This document shows positions 11,561 to 24,829 of a stretch of 64,000 nucleotides of DNA, in pieces. A program made the translations under genes and the position numbers. The DNA is taken from assembly GCA_012932295.1 (NCBI GenBank), contig JAAONU010000016.1, positions 45,973,241 through 46,037,240 on the forward strand. Direction: 5' to 3'. This DNA comes from Cyclina sinensis. Its lineage: Eukaryota > Mollusca > Bivalvia > Venerida > Veneridae. The notes beneath the pieces are model-generated. The model did no database searches and was not told where the DNA came from. It worked only from the letters and a program-made list of their open reading frames with translations. How positions within the stretch are numbered: the stretch's first letter is position 1; every line of letters starts with the position of its first letter.

Positions 11561-14500
11561 AAACGGAAACGTATCTGTATCATATCTGTTAAAAATTAAA
11601 ATTTGTTTTTGGTATATTGATATTTTATTGTACATAGATAAAGAATTTTTTGGTGCCCTTTCAACACACAGTTGTAAAAATATTCTTAGGACGACATTGT
11701 AAGTAGTATTTTCGTTTCCTAGTATCGGTCACTTACTTTTCCTTTTGGCTACCAATAATAGCGAACGTTTTGTCACCCGTTTCTTAATTTGCAAATCTTG
11801 TTTTATTATGTTTTAAATACATTTCAGAAGTTGTTTGGCTATTGTAATTGACTACTTTTGGTTCCCGACCAGAAAGGTGGAATCCATCTTTCATCTGATT
11901 TCTTTTAACTTTCAAACACTTTTTTTCAAATTAAATTGAACTCGAACTGGAGACAAATTCGTCAACCCAGTTGATTCTCTTACAGTGTATCAGTAATAAA
12001 ATTTTCAGAAATTGAAGTTTCTTAAACGTTTTCTTAAGTTACTTTTACCTTATAGGACGGCATATGCCAGCAACATCTTTCTAACTTTTGTTACCCGGCC
12101 ATTAATTTCACCACTTACCTACAAACAAAACTGTACGACAAATGACTTTTCTCATAAATTTCATCTACTTCTATCAATATCTTTCGGCTTCAAGTAATGA
12201 CCTACATCTCAGGATTCAGGATTTGCCATTGATTTGGCATATACTTTAACTAAAACCCTATAAAACAATGAAAGGTGTACGAAGGTCAGTAAATATATAT
12301 GAAAGTTTACCTGTGTCACGTTTCTCCCAGCGAAATGAAGTAATTTTATGTACACATTGCATATTTCCAGGAAGTAACTGTGACAGCAGTCGAACACCGT
12401 TTTCTCGGGCATAATTCTAGTAAAATCGTCCTTTCCTAGTTGAAATGAGATATGTTTTTATTCAACAAATTGAGAAAAATATACAAATATTAGTTTAAAA
12501 GCCTGAAACTATACACTGAGTTGACTGACATATATAATTATGTATCTAATTATTGCTAATGTAATAGTGTATGTGTATAACTGTACTTAGTGCTACTTCA
12601 TTGAGTATATTTGTAGGGCTTACTATCTTACATTTTATTTATTAAGATTCAAGAAACAAGTATTACATAATCGTAGATTATGCAGCACACGCAGCGGAAT
12701 GCAGAACGAGATTGATTTTTACTGACAGAAAACAAGATTTACGTATTATTTCTATTCAACTTACGATGCTTTTTACTCTGATGTTGCAAAGTATTGACAG
12801 TTGGTTCCAAAGATCTGAATACAAAGTGTTGCGTGATTGATAATCCTGCACACAGATAGCAATAATAATATTAAAGATTGCCAGGTTTTTTTTCAATAAG
12901 AAACCAACAAAGTGCTGTTCTTGATTTACTGGAATACCTAAAAGATCTAATAAAGCATTGAAGCTCTCTTGTTATAGGTATGATATTTTCTGAACTGTTG
13001 CTGTATTTACGATCGGTTAGTTTAGTTAATAACTAAAACTTCAGCGTTTTCATTGAACGGTTGACAGGTATATGCTAGCTGGATTATTGAGAATTGTCAG
13101 TTTATTCTTTATTATATTCTGTTTTGTATGACATTGAACCATAAAAGACCCAAATATTTTACAATGGTTTAATGACCAAGTTATGTTATGTGTACATATA
13201 TATATTAAAAGCATCTACCATGCAATTGCTTAAGATGTTAACGTGCTTTGCATAGTGACTCAAAAATGCAGTGTACCTCGTGCCTCTCACGCTTACACTT
13301 CCCCTTAATCTGTTGTAATCAGTTTGACAAATAATTATGACTTGTTTGCAATTTTATGTCCGATATGTATTAGTTACTGTAAGTTGAAAAAGATTTTTGA
13401 AAAACTTTACACGACTGCGAATTTTCTTTTCTTTCAACGAGGCTGTTAAATTTAGTTGCGTCAACAATATATTTTCCACACGCTTTTTTGCCGAGATAAA
13501 CACAACCAGAGACAATTTTCATGACAGGATTCGCTAATACAATAATGATGTTATGGCAAAGCAATTAAATCTGTCTGCATTGTTATTTCTGTTTTATGTC
13601 TACGTAAAACTATTAGATAAAGCTATTCAAGTCATGCTGTAGATGCTATGAAAGCAAGAGACGACGTTGAATGTTACGAAGTAAAGTTTGTTATTAGCGC
13701 CAATAGAAGAACTGACATGGTCAAGAAGAGTAGAACTTACTAGAACTCGCTAGAACAACTTTTATAACTCGATAGCACAAATCTGTTTTCTGTAATTTAT
13801 CTATGAAATATAACATCGGTTAAAAGTCATGTTAGGCATAAGAAAGTGTTTTGAAAGTATTAGAAAATTGTTAGGGTATTTCCTGAATCAAGCATTTTAC
13901 ACATTATACGTAGGAAATGAAGTTTTGATAATGGAATCTCCCTATAAATATCTACAATATTCTTAGCCTTTGTCAATATTTTTTCTGCGTGACATCAAGG
14001 TTGATGGTGTAAATAAAAATTCTAAAATATTTGTCGATTCACATTTTCTATGCGGTAACAAAAACCGGTTTAATAAGAATTCGTTTAACTATCACAATGT
14101 CAATATCACTACTAACTGAAGTAGTGATCAGCTTTTATATATTAATTTATCTTTATCTATACAATTATTACATCATAGATGACGTCTTTGGCGTGTAATT
14201 AACGAAATGCTTATGACGTTCGCGTGTATAATGAAAAAACAAAAATTCGTCGAATCTCTTTTTTCTCGATTTAAAATAACTCGTGCAATCAATCCCATAT
14301 TTCATTACCTCTCATTTAATAGCTTCTATTTATTATTTTGAGTGTTGCATAAAATATAAAGTAAAAAATGAAAAGAAGAATGATCATAGTAAATATAAAA
14401 ACAAAAACAACAATATCAATTAAAAAAACCAAGTCAATCATACACTGTCAGATAATTAATAAGGCAAAATAAATAACTTTAAATACTTTTTATTGATGAA

Positions 14501-15244
14501 GTGGGTTAAGTTTCCCAAGGCTAGTATTTTTAGGAATTATATATCGATTTCAGATAGAACACGATAAAACAACAAAGAAATAAATGTTGAAAATAGGTAT
14601 TTCTTGTCCCAAGGAAACAATTTGATAAGATTAGACACGAAATATTGACAGATGGTTCCGTTGGTATGTACAGAAAATTGCACCATGATGGATGTTCTTA
14701 CAAAACTATTGTTACAACATTTATAACTGTCAGATTTCACATGATGTGTTCAAAGAACAGCAACAAAGAACAGAAACGATTAAAAGACCACCCGCGCTGG
14801 ATTGAATGTTTGTTTAGTCATCGAAGGAATTATATTGTGCATGTAAACCTAGAATTGATGTGAGATTAATTTTACAAACAAATGCACTGCATTCATGAAT
14901 ATCAAACCTCATACGCCATGACAGATATTCTTGGGTATTCATCATTGTGAAAGATAAAAAAAAATGTTGACGGATTCAGGGAGAGAATCAATGTTTTTCA
15001 TTGCGTACATGGCAGGTAAAAATAAGACAGATGAAATACAACGGTCGCAATAAATCGAATATTATTATTATTAAACCTTTTGCGTTATCTAAGTTTAATA
15101 AAGACTTGCAAGTAACAATTTGTCTACAAGTTAGAACAACTAAATAAGTTTGAACGACATATAATGGAATAATATGAAGTTCGCGGCTCTGTTATAAAAC
15201 TACACCCACCCGTTTGTGAAAATTACCTTTTCTGAAAAAATGCT
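11561..15244. other. Gene-less AT-rich DNA
   Basis: No open frame of note and no recognised repeat except a weak similarity near 13560-13610 to the repeats at 9.1 and 10.7 kb. It may include decayed repeats I cannot identify. Confidence 0.4.
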
Positions 15245-15263
15245 AAAAAAAAAAAAAAAAAAA
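15245..15263. repeat. Run of 19 A
   Basis: Uninterrupted A tract. It could be the poly-A end of an old retroposon, but no body of such an element is recognisable next to it. Confidence 0.8.
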
Positions 15264-15387
15264 TAGTGCTTATGTATAACTTTATGTCAGTGAATGTGAC
15301 AACTGGTGTTTATGACTTTATTTGCTTACACTAATTGAGACCCGGAAAATTGCGAGTGATCATTTGTGTAATATCGGATAAACGTGA

Positions 15388-15411
15388 ACACACACGCACG
15401 CACGCACACAT
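15388..15411. repeat. CA/CGCA microsatellite
   Basis: Alternating ACAC and CGCA units over about 24 bp. Confidence 0.75.
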
Positions 15412-16314
15412 CTCAGCGTGCCTCACTAATGTTTTTCTGCTTACGTTTCAAAAAACATATAAATTTATGAAACATTTAATAAACTTATGAATAATGATTC
15501 CTCTATAAAAGCTCGTAGAATAGAGGTTTGATTTAATGCTTTTGTGATGAATCATTCATATGTACAAATTTTTGGACACAACAGAACATAACAGAACATG
15601 TCTTTTATTTTTTGTAGGTACATTTTTACATGATACAACATAGGGAATTTACAAAATAACAGTTTCAAATATTTTTCCGGTCATACATTTTGTCATAATT
15701 CATAATAATATTATATACAAAGTAACAGAATAAGCAAAGAATGTATCAAGGTGTATCCAAATGCAGTATATATCAAGTTGAGTGCGCTTAGCACGAAGCG
15801 CACGGACTATGTTTGAAATTTATTACACGAGAACCACGCTCTCTGTGCTGTTACAGGCAATATTGCTGAAGCCATTTTACAAATAAGGAGTTGTAGCTTT
15901 GTAAAGCAAAATTGACCTACAGCCAATTACAGGATATAAATAAAATGATAAAATTTGATAATGACTTATAAGGTCGTTCTAGTGACACAGATTTACATAA
16001 ATTTTGACATCAGTCATTTCGAAAACTTTGCATAATACATGCAACAAATTTGCTGACATTTTTCAAAACGATATGGGACGATGATGACCAACTATTTTAT
16101 TCAAACACTTGCATTTCATTATTTGACTTTAATGAGTTGATTATCATTATCATTAATGATTATTATGTCTTATAAAAGCCTCTTAATTTGCGTTTTGACA
16201 TAATTCTGAAGATCGTTATTCAGTACCGTCCTTTGAATCCATGGGAACAGTAAAACGCATACAATGTTGTCCTGAAATTAAAGGTTAACAATATTCCACG
16301 GGACTAATATATTA
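15412..16314. other. Gene-less AT-rich DNA
   Basis: No coding or repeat signature was found. Confidence 0.4.
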
Positions 16315-16420
16315 AGAAACCTATGAGACATATTCTGTTTCCTGTAGGAACGGAAATAATAGACCTTTTGTAATTCAATTTCTGATAGATTCTATCCATG
16401 AAATATAGACACTAGTCTGT
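16315..16420. repeat. Old dispersed repeat (CCTGTAGGAACGGAAAT family)
   Basis: Reads GGACTAATATATTAAG, then TTTCCTGTAGGAACGGAAAT, then CAATTTCTGATAGAT. The same order of blocks occurs near 24585-24715, 36115-36230 and 44490-44640. The family is unnamed here and strongly diverged. Confidence 0.45.
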
Positions 16421-16866
16421 GACATAAGATGAAAATCAATGCTATATTATTTATCAGTACATTTAACGTCGGCAATTCTGCAGCTGTATTGACTTGAATT
16501 ATTTTTAAATTAATGTGCAAGGATATTTTAGTTGTCATATGTTTGGTTACAGTAATAGTGTTCTCCACTTTGATATCAATAAAAGGAAATTTAGACGTAC
16601 TTCCACAGGGAAACGTATGAATTATATATTTATTATAATTCATATCCTGCCAAATTAAATGCTCAAGGAACCTGCTGTTTTAGACTTTTTATGCTGTCTA
16701 TTTTCTTTTCCTTTAATTTGAGTTTTGTAAATGTAGACACGTTACATATTTTATTCTGCTTTAAAACACCGCGAGGGACAATTTTTAGAAAAAGTATATG
16801 CATTTCGTCGAATATATTCTACGGTCTGTTGTTTGGTATTACTGTAGTTGTTTAGCCCCCACACCA

Positions 16867-16880
16867 CCCCCCCCCCCCCC
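16867..16880. repeat. Run of 14 C
   Basis: Homopolymer C tract followed by TCCCGGGCGGG. Likely prone to length variation and sequencing error. Confidence 0.8.
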
Positions 16881-17074
16881 TCCCGGGCGGGAATCACTTA
16901 GATTTGCTATTTTCCGTGCGCCGTCTGTCTATTTTCCCGGGCAACTAGATGGTCTGGATGCCATCTACTAGAAAACAGATAAAAAAGAACGATAAACGTT
17001 ACATTTAAACGTTTCAATAGAGTAAAGCGCCATGGCCCTCTGTACAAAGATGACCCCTTAATCTATTTTAGTGG

Positions 17075-17375
17075 TACGCCCGTCTGTTTGTCCGTCTGCC
17101 CTTGATTCAGTGTAGAAGCTACCAAAATTTTGTCTTCAGTTCAGCCAACACTGTTGCACCCAGGGTCCTGAAATTGTTCATGTATATGTGCCAGCAAGTG
17201 GAGTTGTGCAATCTTGATTTTTCGTTTTCATCGTTCTAGGTATAGCAGAGTTATGGCTTGACTTAGTGAAAATTGTGTCACACAATCAGTCAGCACTATT
17301 GCACAAGGGTCATAAAACCTTACAGGAATATATACCAGCAAGTAAGTTTGCACACCTGAAGGTTTTCAATCAATT
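17075..17375. repeat. Mollusc interspersed repeat, two diverged tandem units
   Basis: A leader with GTCTGTTTGTCCGTCTGCCC is followed by two related units about 145 bp apart. TCAGCCAACACTGTTGCAC at 17141 matches TCAGTCAGCACTATTGCAC at 17286, and GTGCCAGCAAGT matches ATACCAGCAAGT. A G run lies just downstream at 17434-17445. Confidence 0.55.
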
Positions 17376-17539
17376 TGCAGAAACCTTCACAACTCACTCC
17401 CCACTCTTGGTTTTGGAACTGACCCCTTGGGTTGGGGGGGGGGGGCAGATGTGTTCTCTGAACATATTTCTAGTTTCGAACTTTTATGAACGGTTTATTT
17501 TGAATATAGAATTATTATGCTTCAGCTGGAAGTTTTGAC

Positions 17540-19064
17540 AAAATTTGCTTCTAAAAATGCTACTTGAATTACCCTAAGAGTAAACTTAACTTAAATGAAC
17601 CGAAACACTCGAAATTCAAAGCGTCGGACATAAAACATATTAACCTTTTCTGACGCATAAAAAAATCCAAGAGCACATCTATGAAAGCTTTAGGTGTCTT
17701 ATACGTAACCGTTATTTTGTAATAATAAACCGTTTGCGTGATATATTATTAATTTCTTTTCGACTTGTCTTTACTATATTGATTTTTGGTTCATTTCCAT
17801 TAATATCTTGTCAAAATGAACTTATATATTACACAATCGGTTGAATTAATTAAAAACAGCAGTATAAGACACTTATGACTTTCCATGCACTTCACCGTCA
17901 TTTTTTTAACATTAATGTTTTTGCATTTAGAACATTTTTCTTCTCCATTAATTGTAAAAGAAAACCCACTTCAAATCACATTCTTAGAGGCTGGCAACAA
18001 AAAGAGTTATCAGGAACCATCATGTCCAACGGATTTGTTGTCAACTATCTTAGTGTCTGTTTTAGGCTAAAAAAAGATATTATGATATTGTTTATTTCTG
18101 AACAACGAACAAAAAATATATCATACTGTACAGAATAACATGCAAAATGTGTAAGCAAATATCAACTGCCTTTCTTCAAAAGGTCGTTGCTCAAACCTTA
18201 ATAGAATGATACCTTATTCATCAACGCACACTCGCTTTATTCTGCTCGTCCTACCAGATAAAGGTGTATATTTTGTCTGTTTTTTCCAACCTATCGTCTA
18301 TTTATTACAGAGTACGGAATTGTCATGCAATGCATGGGCATCCCTTTGATGTAACAGAAATGCAAAACATTAAAGCATTTAGAATTGATTCACGACGACA
18401 AAGCGTGTTTTCTCGTAATGACTGTAAACGTGATTCCTTTGATAAGATATTCGTTTAAGGTAAAAAAAACAAATGTCCGAACTCGTTTCTTGATAACTGT
18501 TAAGGTCTATTAAATGTTGCAGTGTATTGCCGTTAAATTTGAGAACACCGCCATTCACATCATGTTATACTAATTTTCTACTTCAAAGACAACTCCTTTT
18601 GAATACCTGTGTTAACTATTGTGTAAACTTATTTATTGCGGGCAGAAATGACGTTTTATTTTTATTATAATAGCACCATTATATTTATGCGTTTGCGTCC
18701 GGAAAATGAGAACCAGACAAGCACGAAACTGGCGATATTTGCCGATTTCATTAGAGTTAGAATACCTTAATTAAGTAACAGACGAATGAAGAGAAGAATG
18801 CCAGTTTCGAAAACGAAAATATCATTTCCCCTTCAGGAGAGTTACATATTAACTTCCATAAACGAAAATGGAGACAAATATCCCCTATGTCTGTAAAGAA
18901 AATTTAAAAATGATTGATAGTAGAAATTGTGTTACGGAATTGAATTTCAGATCAAGTGAAGCACGGAATTAGAAATTCTAATATAAATTCGTTATAATCA
19001 TATCTTGTGTCTCAAAAAGGAATATAAAATTCAATAACTGATTTGTTCATAACGGAACAAAACT
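17540..19064. other. Gene-less AT-rich DNA
   Basis: Only short open frames. The stretch near 18280-18400 shows weak similarity to 26190-26330 (CTATCGTCTATTTATT, then GATGTAACAG, then a run ending in CATTAAAGCA-like text), probably another old dispersed repeat. Confidence 0.35.
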
Positions 19065-19325
19065 TTATGCGAGACTTTGAAACATTTTTTCTTCATCTGT
19101 TTTATCTTTGGATGGTCTTTTGGCAGCTCTCACCGTCTTCTCAGAAAAGTAACTAAAAACCCCCGAACGAAGCATATAGTTTTTGAGCTGTCCATCTGTC
19201 AGTTCGACAGCCTGACCGTCATTCCATCCGGACACATTAACATTGCCCATAACGCCCTTAATAGTGAAAACAGATTTACTTGAACAAAACACCCATTTGG
19301 ACAGGACCTTCCCAATGATATACAT
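19065..19325 (-). CDS. Possible coding remnant, unidentified (weak)
   Basis: An 86-codon open frame on the minus strand, ATG to stop. It stands out because it is less AT-rich than its surroundings and its translation is balanced and soluble-looking: a tryptophan/glycine-containing middle (NVSGWNDGQ), then TDGQLKNYMLRSG, and a lysine/aspartate-rich tail near RPSKDKTDEEK. I recognise no family. Directly upstream on that strand is a TGACCTTGACC repeat fragment, so this could be part of a decayed mobile element or an orphan exon. It could equally be chance, and there is no support for transcription. Confidence 0.2.
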   Translation of the reverse strand: MYIIGKVLSKWVFCSSKSVFTIKGVMGNVNVSGWNDGQAVELTDGQLKNYMLRSGVFSYFSEKTVRAAKRPSKDKTDEEKMFQSLA

Positions 19326-19530
19326 TCATATGACCTTGACCCCTAAATGACCTTCATGTCGATGGTTAAATTTTCAAATAACTTAATATTGGCTATAACT
19401 TCCGGATTACTAAATAAATCTAATTCACGTTTGACAACAACATTTTGGGGGAGAATATAAATGACATTAACCTTGAAGTCAAATCGTCAACAAAACGCTT
19501 GTTTATCTGGCCCTCGGCTTAAAGGTCAAA
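19326..19530. repeat. Fragment of a TGACCTTGACC-type interspersed repeat
   Basis: Contains TATGACCTTGACCCCTAAAT, TGGCTATAACTTCCG-like text and GGCTTAAAGGTCAAAG, typical of mollusc repeats also present at 11.1 and 27.1 kb. Copy boundaries are unclear. Confidence 0.45.
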
Positions 19531-21439
19531 GCGCCACTTCGGGGCATTATCGTCTTTCAGTCACACTTGTTGTTTTAGTCATGCAGTAACATTCATTTGT
19601 TAAAAAATCATAATGTTTGTTACAGAACTTCAGTAAACTGTTGCCACTTTGGACGACAAAACGTTTATCGCTTTTATAGCCATTTTCTGGTTACCCTAAA
19701 TCTAAACCCTTTTGTATATAGAAATAAAATTTATCAGCACAGTCATCAAATTAGTTTTGTAAATGTTTAAATAGATCAGAAAGAATTAATGAACTTTTAT
19801 ATTTTTTACTTTCTTCTGCAATAAGCACGGATCATCTTTTTGCGTTAGATATTACAGTGTAATCGATTTTCGGCTGAAAGGAAATAGTTAGGCATCTTGT
19901 TTGAAATTTAAAAAAGAACATACTTGTGACATGCTAGTAGTTCAGCAAACAACTGTATATTCTATTCATCCTCAATATTTTAGGTAGCCAAAAAAACGGA
20001 TAATTCTAATGCTTAAACAAGTTCTAGACATACCGAACACTTTTTGTATATGCGAACAGGAGTTCAGATTTGAGAGGTTTGGTATGTAGCTGTAATACCA
20101 TATACATTTAGCAAATGAAAGCAATGCTTGCAAATAGCTCATATGCTAGGAATACGTAGTATCATAGTTTTTGAGAAGACAAAAGTTGAACATAGTTATA
20201 TATCAAAATAAAGCCAGATTTGTAACATTGATCAATAGGTCTATCTAAAAACATTTAGACTTAACACAGTGCTGTATAATCATGGTTTCCAATTGTCCAA
20301 CTTTGATTGAACTTTATTATGTTTTTTGTAGTTGTTACAAGTTTCTTAATCTCTGGAATCCTGCAGAAAACTGATGATTTAATTTTGGTCTAGAAATGTA
20401 AAACTGCTATCTCATTACGTCCATGCATATTGGCATAAATAACAGTAAAGAGCCGAAGGATAATATATAGAATAATTACATTTTTGTAATCATATGTCTG
20501 TAACAATCTAACATACCAGTTAAGTGTAATACAAGTTTGTAAACAAGGAATAGTTCCGGAGGCCGGGGATCCATACGGTTGATTGTAGCAAAGAAACACT
20601 AATGTGCAATCATAGTTAAATATCTGTCAATGGAAATAATCTTAAGTTATGCTCACTTATGTATTGGTTGCAACAGATTTTATATGCAGCAATGTCAAAA
20701 GAGCTGATAAATCTAGAAAGAAATAACTGTCAAAATAGACATGCCATGTTTCAAGGAAACTGCTTTGTTAATTTTGTAGACAGATTCCGACACAATTTAT
20801 TGACAAGAAGTTGTGTGGTGTCTGAACAGAAAATTGCTCTACGATTGTTTTCCTGGCAATAATATTGTTACAACAACAGGGCCTGTCGCATTTCTTCTGT
20901 AAATACCATCTTTAGAAGAACACAATCAAGAGCAGAAAGCTATTAAGATTAAATATACTATCTGATCTGAAATTCTGGCTGCTCTCGTCGAATATAATAC
21001 GTGTTGCATGGAAACCTTTAATAAATAGAATAACAATTTCGATGACTTAAGTATTTCATTTCTTACTTTAATATCTAAAGGCTACGGTAACCACTGATTT
21101 GTTTCTTATTCAAGGTAAAAACTTAAACATATTTAGATTTGTTTAAGAAATCATTTTTATGCATATGTAAGTTAAAAGTATATAGGTGTGGCATAGATAA
21201 TCACAGTAGTCACGATATATGTAAATGTGACTTCGGACGTTCTACCCTATATAAAACAAAAATGACAACATTCTTCTTCAACATTCGTTTTCAGTTAAAA
21301 TTACAATATTCTCCGGTTTAACATTTCTAACTGGATTAATAAGTCCGTCGTATTGTGAGCACTCTGGGGGCTATATTTTCTATCTGTACTTAAAAAAAAC
21401 TTGCTCGGAATGTTTTTCTTGATGTATATCCAAGTAATT
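19531..21439. other. Gene-less AT-rich DNA
   Basis: No supported feature; open frames are under 90 codons without recognisable motifs. Confidence 0.4.
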
Positions 21440-22310
21440 TGAAAATAGGTCATGTTAATTAAAAAATGTTATCAGTTCAAATCATCGAAATAGGAGGTCA
21501 CAATTTTGAGTCAATCATTATTAAAATTGTTCAACATTTTGCTAATCTCTTAAATGAATTGAAACTAGGTCATTTCAGGACAAAGGTAAGATCACCAATT
21601 AAACTAAAAAGAAAACATAGTTTACACTCACAAAGTCATGTCTTAACTAATATTCATGAAACTTGATAAGAATGTTCTTAAAAATTCATGTTTTGGATTG
21701 AACTGGTCCACTTCGAGTCAGTCGTATAGATCATTTGAAAATAGTGTGGCCTTTCTAGACGTTTTACCCATGCTCATGATACTTTATCAGTATCTCTTGA
21801 ACCTAGGACACTGGATATACAAAACTTGTTCACCAACACAGATCAGTAAAATACAGAGTAACACATTTTTCGCACGGTCTTTGCGAAACTTGACGAGAAT
21901 TTTTAATGATCTCAGGTAATACATAGAAGCTGGTTCGTGCGTTGCGAAATAACTAACTTACAATATCAGATCAGTAGGATACTGGCAAGGTCGACTTGAA
22001 ACGTGGTCAAATGGTTTTCTTAATGAACTATCTAGATGATGAATTTGAAATTGAGTCACTTGATGTCAATGCTTCGAATTCTTGGTCAGAGCGATTGCAT
22101 TGCTGATGTCTTTGATGAATTAAAAACATATTTGGTCAAGACGAAGAATGAAAGCTCATATCAGTAGAAATCATGTGCACACCCTAGTGTGGCATCTGTT
22201 GAACCACACGTGTTGCAAAACTCTAGGTCAACATCTCAAATCTTTTTATAAGGACAGTAATACTCAGGTAAGCGAAACAGGGCCATCATGAGCTTCTTCT
22301 AAATACAAAT
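21440..22310 (+). repeat. Mollusc interspersed repeat ending in GTAAGCGAAACAGGGCC
   Basis: Diverged units with GGTCATTTCA, AAACTTGATAAGAATGTTCT and ACACCCTAGTGTGGCA-like phrases lead to a terminal block at about 22260-22305 reading TCAGGTAAGCGAAACAGGGC. The same terminal block closes the repeat at 24830-25525. In bivalve genomes this block is a familiar 3' end of a long, internally repetitive element. Confidence 0.5.
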
Positions 22311-22429
22311 CTTGAAATTTCATCGATTTATAATAATTAAACAGTTATTAGTGTGAACTCATGTGCTTAGGCATTTCATGGCATTAATTAAAGAACAGGT
22401 CATTTCATACAGTTTTATATTTTTAATAA

Positions 22430-23125
22430 GTTACTTCAAAGGACATCTTCTCTGAAACCTCCAGGCCAAATTTAACAAAACTTGCCTAGAATGTTTCTTA
22501 CATAGAGCTCTATAAACGTTGTTCAAATGATTCCAGTCCACTGCAGTTGTGGGTCATAGGAGCTAAAATAGATTTTAAAAGTGAAACTGAAAAAAATTCT
22601 TTCCGGCCTAGAGCTTTGATATTTAGTATGTAGCATCGTTTAATTAAGCTCTATCAAATTTGTTCAAATCATGGTCCCAGGGTCAAAATTGGTCCCGCCA
22701 CAGCTACAACATGATTTTACATAGGCTTATACAGGGAAGACTTTAAAAGTCTTCTTGTCTGAAACTACTATTCCTTTGGGTTTGATATGAGGCGTACGGG
22801 TTCACCTTGAGGTTTTCTACAAAGATTTTTAAAATATGCCCCTGGGGTCATTTATGGCACTGCTCCGGGTGTCATTTGATTTAAAATAGGCACATATAGG
22901 GAAAACTTTGAAAATGTTCTTCTATGAAACCACAGGTATAGGGGCTTAGATACGATGAATGGAGTATTATCAAATTATTCCCTGGGTCGGATTTGACCCA
23001 ACCCCCCCCCCCCAGAGGTCACTTGATTTTTAAGAAATTAAATCTTTAAAAAAGTTCTTATCAGAGATCACAAGGCCTATTTTTAAAGAAATTTGATGTG
23101 TTACTTAGTCCAGTGGACCTGTACC
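22430..23125. repeat. Tandem-like mollusc repeat (GGTCAAAATTGGNCCCGCC family)
   Basis: Repeated units of roughly 150-180 bp carry the ordered phrases TCTTCTCTGAAACC, TTTGATATTTAGTATGTAGC, TTTGTTCAAATCATGGTCCC, GGGTCAAAATTGGTCCCGCC and CATAGGCTTATACAGGGAA. Copies are diverged and broken by indels. A run of 12 C lies at 23002-23013. A fragment of the same family is at 10940-11110. Confidence 0.6.
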
Positions 23126-24110
23126 AAGTTTTTTTTCAAATCTTGGTTCTGGGATCATAATTGGCCCTGCCCCTGTGATCACCAATGCTTGACTTTTCGG
23201 CTTTTCATCATATATTTTGACTGATATTGTAGATATTTGGTATATAGGCACCTTGCATGAACTTATGTGAATCACTGAGGTCAGGGTGAAGGTCACTAAT
23301 GCTAAAACATTTTTTTCTTCTCCCAATAGTCTTCATTTTTGTCCGATATCTTAGATATTTAGTATGTAGGTAACATGCCAGGACCACTACCCTTGGGTGG
23401 GGTTTTATGTCACTGGGGTGAAGACCAAGGTTATTGAGGTTAAAATAGATTTTTCCCCTCCATATTACAGAGTCTATATTTATTTGCTTTTATTTTAGAT
23501 ATTTGTTAAATATACATTTGTATGTACTTCTGCCATAAATTGGAGTCAAAGTCACTAAGGCTAAAAATAGATTCTTCTACTTTACCTCACAGGGCCTTCT
23601 TTTATAGACCAATATCTTAGATATATGGTATGCAGATTTCGTGCATAGACCTTAACGTTGGATATGGTTTTAGATCACATGGTCAAGGTCACAGAGAATA
23701 AAGATAGTTGTTTTCTGCTTTCTGTTATAGAGTCTTTATTTATTGACTGATAATTTAGATATTTGGTTTACATGCACCTTCAAAACAACTACCATTCACT
23801 GGGGTCAAGTCCAAGATCACCAAGGCCTATAATACAGTTTTCAAGTTTTTGTTACAGAGCCTTCGTTTATTGTCTGATTTTTTAGATATTTGGTATGTAA
23901 GTACCATGCATGAACCTCTACGACTAAGCGGTACCACCAAGGCCAACAATACAGTTTTCAAGTTTTCGTTACAGAGCCTTCTTTTATTGACTGATTTTTT
24001 AGATATTTGGTATGTAAGTACCATGCATGAACCTCTACCACTAAGCGGGGTTTGAGGTCATCCGGATCAAGGTCACAGAGGTTTAAAATAGATTTTTCTA
24101 CCTTACATCA
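23126..24110. repeat. Diverged tandem repeat, about 7 units of 110-150 bp
   Basis: The anchor TTAGATATTTGGTATGTA or a variant recurs near 23229, 23349, 23497, 23608, 23754, 23882 and 24000. Each is followed by a CATGCATGAACCTCTACC-like block and a GGTCAAGGTCACAGAGG-like block. The last two units (about 23835-24050) are very similar, so some local expansion is recent. Short open frames across these units are repeat artefacts. Confidence 0.7.
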
Positions 24111-24584
24111 TAGTGTTATGCACACATTAGATTCAATTTAACCAAACTTTCACACAACATTATAAATGATAGATCTCCTTTCTTTTCCTGAATTAACCTG
24201 ATCCTATCATGGATTCTAGAGATATTGGGGCATTATAGACATATTTGGCCATGTCTGCATGATAGTGGCTTCACAGCTATGAGAATTCTATAAAACATTT
24301 GCCTGATTTCTTAAAAAATTACGACGACTATAATTTGACAATTAGAGGCAATGAGACATAGGCCATCATGGCCCACTTGATTCCAGCTCATCCCCATTGG
24401 CTTTGTATGTAGTGATTGCAATGAAAAAATACCGATATATATTTACTCCAGGTTCTTGATTCCCTCAGATTTGAAGGTTAAGTCACACACAGTTGGTAAT
24501 TCATAACCTTTTTTTCTAATCACAAGGACGCGATCCATACAAGCACGTGATACTGTCCTTGTGAGAGAATTTGTGCTATCACTT

Positions 24585-24715
24585 GGGGCTAATATACTAA
24601 ACACGTAAAGGGAAGAATGAGTTTCCCATAGCAACGGAAATCATGCAGCCGTTTTTATTCAGTTTCTAATAGATTATCTCTGCAAAGCATAGACAGCATC
24701 CTAACATAAAATAGC
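24585..24715. repeat. Old dispersed repeat (GCAACGGAAAT family)
   Basis: Blocks in order: CTTGGGGCTAATATACTAAA, GAGTTTCCCATAGCAACGGA, CAGTTTCTAATAGAT. Related to 16315-16420, 34995-35112, 36115-36230 and 44490-44640. Confidence 0.45.
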
Positions 24716-24829
24716 AAAACTTTATATATGATTGATCGTATAATGTCACAACTGTAGCTTTTGAATCCATACGTCATTTCAGCGATTTACATTATTATTA
24801 TAAGGAATACAGATATGTTGAAGCTTAAC

